Shown here: one piece after another, positions 5,201 to 8,200 of the stretch
Position numbering within the stretch: the first letter of the stretch is position 1
Layout: every line of letters begins with the position of its first letter
NCBI GenBank assembly: GCA_017409645.1
Contig: JAFQSI010000223.1
Coordinates: 1-8,200, forward strand
From: Oscillospiraceae bacterium
GTDB lineage: Bacteria > Bacillota > Clostridia > Oscillospirales > Oscillospiraceae
DNA: 8,200 bases
Direction: 5' to 3'
Notes under the pieces: generated by a model
The model's input: only the letters and a program-made list of their open reading frames with translations
The model's database searches: none
Told to the model about the DNA's origin: nothing
Translations under genes and position numbers: made by a program

Positions 5201-6510
5201 AAAAGAAAGGTAAATTCTTAGCTCCCCCGAAGAAAAAGAAAAGAAGACGGGGCGGCTGTCTGTGGGTGCTGCTGCTCCTCCTGGGAGCGGCGGCTGCGGC
5301 GCTGGCTGCATGGCAGCTGTTCCCGGCAGAAGGGGAGAAGACGCCGGATGCCGGGCAGACGGTACAGCAGCCTCTGCAGCCCGGACAGACAGACGATGGC
5401 TCCACGGAGCCTCCGACGGTGCCCACCACGGCCCCCACGGAGCCTGCCGATCCTGTCGGGGACCGGGCCCGGGAGCTTCTGGCGGAGATGACCCTGGAGG
5501 AGAAGATCTACCAGATGTTCATCGTCACTCCGGAGCAGCTGACGGGCTATGGGACCGTGACCCAGACCGGAGAAGCCAGCCGGGCTGCGATCGAGCAGCA
5601 TCCGGTGGGCGGCGTCATCTATTTCTCCCAGAATCTGACCTCCCGGGACCAGTGCATCGACATGATCAGCAAGCTGCAGTCCTGCTCGGAGCTGGGGCTG
5701 TTCATCGCCGTGGATGAGGAGGGCGGCTCCGTTTCCCGTCTGGGCCGGGACCCGGACATGGGCGTCACGGACTACCCCGCTATGGGCACCATCGGTGCCT
5801 CCGGCGATGTGGGGGAGGCCTATGACGTGGGCTATACCCTGGGCACCGAGATCGCGGAGCTGGGCTTCAATCTCGATTTCGCGCCGGTGGCGGACGTCAA
5901 CTCCAATCCGAAGAATCCGGTGATCGGAAACCGGTCCTTCCATTCTGACCCCCAGATCGCCGCGGACATGGTGGCGGCCTGTGTGGAGGGCTTTGCCGAC
6001 AGCGGCACGCTGTGTACCCTGAAGCACTTCCCTGGCCACGGAGATACCAGCACCGACAGCCATTACGGCGCTGCGGAGATCTCCAAGGATCTCGATGAGC
6101 TGATGGAATGTGAGCTGCTGCCCTTTATCTCCGGCATCGAGTCCGGCGCTCCCGTGATCATGATGGGACACATCACCGTGCCCAACGTGACTCAGGAGGA
6201 TGTCCCGGCCACGCTGTCTTACGAGCTGGTGACGGGTCTTCTGCGGGAGCAGCTGGGATACGAGGGCCTGATCGTCACGGACTCCATGGTGATGCAGGCG
6301 GTCACGGACCGGTATTCCTCCGCGGAGTCTGCCGTGAAGGCGGTCCAGGCCGGCGTGGATATCATCCTGATGCCCCAGAGCCTGACCAAGTCCGTGGCGG
6401 GGATCGCCGAGGCGGTCCGGACTGGCGTGCTGACCGAGGAACGGATCGACGAGAGCGTGCTTCGGATCCTCCGGACCAAGCTGCAAAGCGGGATCATCCC
6501 CATGGAATGA
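5197..6510 (+). CDS. Membrane-anchored GH3 beta-N-acetylglucosaminidase (NagZ-type), 437 aa
   Basis: Family 3 glycoside hydrolase of the NagZ type, which removes terminal GlcNAc from GlcNAc-MurNAc muropeptides. A very basic N-terminus (KKKGKFLAPPKKKKRRR) precedes a TM helix at about 21-41 and a PTEP-rich spacer at about 66-84, so the enzyme should be anchored with its catalytic domain outside. The domain spans about 88-435. It contains DEEGG (173-177), the NagZ signature KHFPGHGDT (276-284) ending in the Asp287-Ser-His289 acid/base dyad, and the nucleophile Asp362 in VTDSM. There is no second C-terminal domain. The ATG overlaps the preceding TGA (ATGA), with a weak AAGGTAG upstream, so translation is probably coupled. 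In B. subtilis a secreted NagZ works together with amidase AmiE; the amidase at 2840 gives the same pairing here. Confidence 0.93.
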   Translation: MKKKGKFLAPPKKKKRRRGGCLWVLLLLLGAAAAALAAWQLFPAEGEKTPDAGQTVQQPLQPGQTDDGSTEPPTVPTTAPTEPADPVGDRARELLAEMTLEEKIYQMFIVTPEQLTGYGTVTQTGEASRAAIEQHPVGGVIYFSQNLTSRDQCIDMISKLQSCSELGLFIAVDEEGGSVSRLGRDPDMGVTDYPAMGTIGASGDVGEAYDVGYTLGTEIAELGFNLDFAPVADVNSNPKNPVIGNRSFHSDPQIAADMVAACVEGFADSGTLCTLKHFPGHGDTSTDSHYGAAEISKDLDELMECELLPFISGIESGAPVIMMGHITVPNVTQEDVPATLSYELVTGLLREQLGYEGLIVTDSMVMQAVTDRYSSAESAVKAVQAGVDIILMPQSLTKSVAGIAEAVRTGVLTEERIDESVLRILRTKLQSGIIPME

Positions 6511-6529
6511 CAGAATAACCACACAAGGA

Positions 6530-6569
6530 CCCCGGTCCTGCTCGAAAAGCAGGACCGGGGGATTTTTTT
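6530..6569 (+). terminator. Rho-independent terminator ending the envelope operon
   Basis: Perfect 13-bp GC-rich stem (6530-6542 with 6548-6560), 5-nt loop CGAAA, then GA and seven T. It begins about 20 bases after the GH3 stop codon. It separates the operon from sigK, which therefore needs its own promoter; no convincing sigma-A, sigma-E or sigma-K promoter is obvious in 6570-6638. Confidence 0.95.
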
Positions 6570-6638
6570 GACCGGGAAGGAATTTGCCGGAAAACGGACC
6601 TGCTGTCGGGAATAGGGTGATGGCGGAGGTGCGTTTGT

Positions 6639-7319
6639 ATGAATCTGGCATGGCTGGCTCTGAGCGGGATGCTCTGCTCGCTGCAACTGTCCACCGGAAG
6701 CTTTCCCAGACCGCTGAGTCAGGAGGAGGAACGGAACTGCCTGGAGCGGGCCGCAGAGGGGGATCTGGAGGCGCGGAACATCCTCATCGAACACAACCTA
6801 CGCCTGGTGGCACACATCATGAAAAAATACTACGCCGCCGAAAGCGACCAGGAGGACCTGATCTCCATCGGCACCATCGGCCTGATCAAGGCGGTCAGCT
6901 CCTACCGGCTCGACAAAAATATCCGCCTGGCGACCTATGCGTCCCGGTGTATTGAAAATGAGATCCTGATGTATTTCCGGGCGGGGCGGAAGCGGGCGCA
7001 GGATGTGTCTCTTTCGGAGCTGATCGACACCGGCAGCGATGGGGCGGCGCTGGAGATCATGGACGTGGTGGCGGGGGAGGAGGACCTGCTGGAGGAGCTT
7101 CACGCCCGGGAGAACGCCAGGCTTCTGCGCCGCCTGGTGCAAAGCTGCCTGACGGACCAGGAGCGGGAGGTGATCTGCCTGCGCTACGGCCTGTTTGGCC
7201 ATGCGCCCCGGCGCCAGCGTGAGGTGGCTTCCCAGCTTGGGATCAGCCGCAGCTATGTATCCCGCATTGAGAAACGGGCGCTGGAGCGGCTGCGCGTCGC
7301 CTTCGGACAGGAGCGCTGA
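6639..7319 (+). CDS. sigK: RNA polymerase sporulation sigma factor sigma-K, uninterrupted
   Basis: Late mother-cell sigma factor that directs transcription of coat and maturation genes. From PLSQEEERNCLERAAEGD (25-42) the protein aligns by eye with known sigma-K. Region 2 covers about 46-120 (ARNILIEHNLRLVAHIMKK, then DLISIGTIGLIKAV, then LATYASRCIENEILMYFRA) and region 4 about 170-218, with the recognition helix GISRSYVSRIEKRAL (201-215). Residues 1-21 (MNLAWLALSG, then MLCSLQLSTGS) are hydrophobic, like the membrane-binding pro-sequence removed by SpoIVFB in Bacillus; sigma-K of Clostridioides difficile lacks one. The gene is whole, with no skin-type element between the two halves. Start: ATG with GGAGGT at 6625-6630. 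Sigma-E/F/G relatives were considered, but the N-terminus and the ISIGTIGLIKA/ISRSYVSRIEKRA wording favour sigma-K. Confidence 0.92.
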   Translation: MNLAWLALSGMLCSLQLSTGSFPRPLSQEEERNCLERAAEGDLEARNILIEHNLRLVAHIMKKYYAAESDQEDLISIGTIGLIKAVSSYRLDKNIRLATYASRCIENEILMYFRAGRKRAQDVSLSELIDTGSDGAALEIMDVVAGEEDLLEELHARENARLLRRLVQSCLTDQEREVICLRYGLFGHAPRRQREVASQLGISRSYVSRIEKRALERLRVAFGQER

Positions 7320-7336
7320 ACCGAAAACGTGCATAC

Positions 7337-7375
7337 AGACCTGCCCGGGTCCGCCCGGTGCAGGTCTTTTCTTTT
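7337..7375 (+). terminator. Rho-independent terminator after sigK
   Basis: AGACCTGC (7337-7344) pairs with GCAGGTCT (7360-7367). An inner CCGGG/CCCGG stem with loop TCCG sits inside, leaving T7359 as a bulge. TTTTCTTTT overlaps and follows the right arm. Confidence 0.9.
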
Positions 7376-7385
7376 GTCGGAACAA

Positions 7386-7414
7386 TTGACAGACAAACAG
7401 AATAATAGTAAAAT
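7386..7414 (+). promoter_or_regulatory. Strong sigma-A-type promoter upstream of the LTA-synthase-family gene
   Basis: Consensus TTGACA (7386-7391), a 17-bp spacer and TAAAAT (7409-7414), placed directly after the sigK terminator. The predicted leader of about 160 bases is unusually long for this window. Confidence 0.75.
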
Positions 7415-7450
7415 AAAAAAGATGTGCACTAAAAAACCGCCCTGTGTCGG

Positions 7451-7503
7451 CCGGACGGATGCAGTCCGGAAATTCTGAACTTTTTGAAAACTTTTCCGGA
7501 AAA
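7451..7503 (+). other. Leader hairpin and palindromes
   Basis: Within the predicted leader, CCGGAC (7451-7456) and GTCCGG (7464-7469) can form a 6-bp hairpin with a 7-nt loop. A perfect 12-bp palindrome TTTTCCGGAAAA follows at 7492-7503. The theme (T)CCGGAAA recurs at 7465-7472, 7495-7503 and, as TTCGGAAA, at 7515-7522. No known riboswitch signature is recognised. These could be binding sites for a regulator or only composition effects. Confidence 0.4.
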
Positions 7504-7527
7504 ACGTGCAATTTTTCGGAAAGTGTG

Positions 7528-7533
7528 TATAAT
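7528..7533 (+). promoter_or_regulatory. Possible second -10 element
   Basis: A consensus TATAAT lies 48 bases upstream of the TTG start. The best -35 at proper spacing is GTGCAA (7506-7511, 16-bp spacer), which is weak, so use may depend on an activator binding the palindrome just upstream. This is inference. Confidence 0.35.
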
Positions 7534-7580
7534 GAGAAACCGGTTGAAATTATCAGAAATTATCAAAGGAGATGGACATC

Positions 7581-8200
7581 TTGAACAAAACGAGACAAAA
7601 TAAGATGAGTAAGCGCCTCGGCCGCAGTATGCTGGCAATTGTGTGTCTGCTGGCAGGCAATCTGTTGTTTTTCCTGACCATCTGGATGGCCAGCAAGTAC
7701 GATAAGGTGACGCTGGATCAGTTTATCTATCAGATGAAGTCCTCTGCTGCCGGTGCCAACCGTTCCATCTTCAATTCTGCGGTGGTCCGGGTCGGTGTCT
7801 TCGGCGTCGTGTCGACGATCCTGGAGCTGGCGCTGTACTGGCTGTGCCGGGGCGAAGCCCTGCGGGCCCGGTTCATCCGGAAATTCCGGAACACGAGATT
7901 CGCACGCTTCGTTTCCCGCCGGGCCGTTGCCCTGGTGGCTGCGATCCTGGTGTTTTCCTCGTGCCTGTTTACCGTGGAGCTGAATCTGGTCCAGTTCGTC
8001 AGTGCTGCCACCACGGAATCCGTTTTTATTGAGGACCACTATGTGGACCCCAACCACACCCAGCTGACCTTCCCCGAGCAGAAGCGGAACCTGATCTACA
8101 TATTCCTGGAGAGCATGGAGACGACCTTCGGCGAAACGGAGGCCGGCGGCCCCATTTATGACAACTTCATCCCGGAGCTGACCATGCTGGCCCAGGAGAA
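7581..8200 (+). CDS. LTA synthase / phosphoglycerol transferase family protein (3'-truncated by window)
   Basis: N-terminal part of a membrane sulfatase-fold enzyme of the LtaS/MdoB type, which transfers glycerol phosphate from phosphatidylglycerol to build lipoteichoic acid or decorate envelope glycans. The 206 visible codons give hydrophobic segments at about 16-37, 67-88 and 113-132. The start of the extracellular domain follows, with KRNLIYIFLESMETTF (168-183); Glu177 in FLES corresponds by motif to the metal-binding Glu of LtaS. The catalytic Thr and the Asp-His metal ligands would lie beyond the window. Start: TTG at 7581, nine bases after AAAGGAG (7565-7571). An in-frame ATG at 7572 touches the Shine-Dalgarno sequence and an ATG at 7605 has none, so TTG is preferred. 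The short cytosolic N-terminus and few TM segments fit MdoB-like Firmicute members. The exact product is uncertain. Confidence 0.85.
   Translation, partial: MNKTRQNKMSKRLGRSMLAIVCLLAGNLLFFLTIWMASKYDKVTLDQFIYQMKSSAAGANRSIFNSAVVRVGVFGVVSTILELALYWLCRGEALRARFIRKFRNTRFARFVSRRAVALVAAILVFSSCLFTVELNLVQFVSAATTESVFIEDHYVDPNHTQLTFPEQKRNLIYIFLESMETTFGETEAGGPIYDNFIPELTMLAQE

Noticed and set aside
2786..5311. 841-aa open frame on the minus strand
   Set aside because: It lies fully antisense to the amidase and lectin-like genes, is rich in Arg/Gly/Asp/His without any domain, and is explained by high GC at the third codon position of the real genes.
5218..6651. 477-aa open frame on the minus strand
   Set aside because: Antisense shadow of the GH3 gene; it also crosses the strong terminator at 6530-6569.
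6798..7511. 237-aa open frame on the minus strand
   Set aside because: Antisense to sigK and runs through its terminator and the next promoter; no domain.
7421..7580. Riboswitch in the leader of the LTA-synthase-family gene
   Set aside because: No conserved core of a known class is recognised and there is no terminator/antiterminator pair; only small hairpins are visible.

Overview
The window looks like chromosome from a GC-rich, spore-forming Firmicute, most likely in or near the gut Oscillospiraceae. This is inferred from an intact sporulation sigma-K gene, AGGAGG-type ribosome binding sites, sigma-A-like promoters, an LTA-synthase-type envelope enzyme, and proline/threonine (PTEP) extracellular linkers. 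No rRNA, tRNA, CRISPR array, transposase or phage gene is visible.

Layout. (1) 1-647: 3' end of an ABC exporter ATPase gene, closed by a perfect 15-bp inverted-repeat terminator and followed by a short REP-like palindrome. (2) 802-1598, minus strand: a two-gene operon with a 4-bp ATGA overlap, encoding a short stand-alone AlbA_2/Schlafen-type domain protein and an unrecognised 114-aa protein. Its promoter lies back to back with that of the next unit. (3) 1770-6510, plus strand: a four-gene envelope operon reading from a good sigma-A promoter (1711-1739) to a strong terminator (6530-6569). In order it encodes a zinc-ribbon/TM/YARHG-type protein, a lipoprotein N-acetylmuramoyl-L-alanine amidase, a zinc-ribbon/TM/C-type-lectin-like protein, and a membrane-anchored GH3 (NagZ-type) beta-N-acetylglucosaminidase. 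Two of its three junctions are 4-bp ATGA overlaps. (4) 6639-7319: sigK, uninterrupted, with a hydrophobic pro-like N-terminus, followed by its own terminator. (5) 7386 to the end: a TTGACA/TAAAAT promoter, a leader with palindromes, and the 5' part of an LTA synthase/phosphoglycerol transferase-family gene with a TTG start.

How the genes work together. The four-gene operon is the most interesting part. NagZ-type glucosaminidases and MurNAc-L-alanine amidases cleave successive bonds in muropeptides, and here both are predicted to act outside the membrane. They are interleaved with two paralogous single-pass proteins. These two share a nearly identical cytoplasmic zinc-ribbon array and TM helix but carry different extracellular domains (YARHG versus C-type lectin). 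The simplest reading is a cell-wall remodelling or recycling module with two membrane proteins that might bind or sense wall or glycan ligands. The sensing role is inference; the domain order, duplication and operon structure are seen in the sequence.
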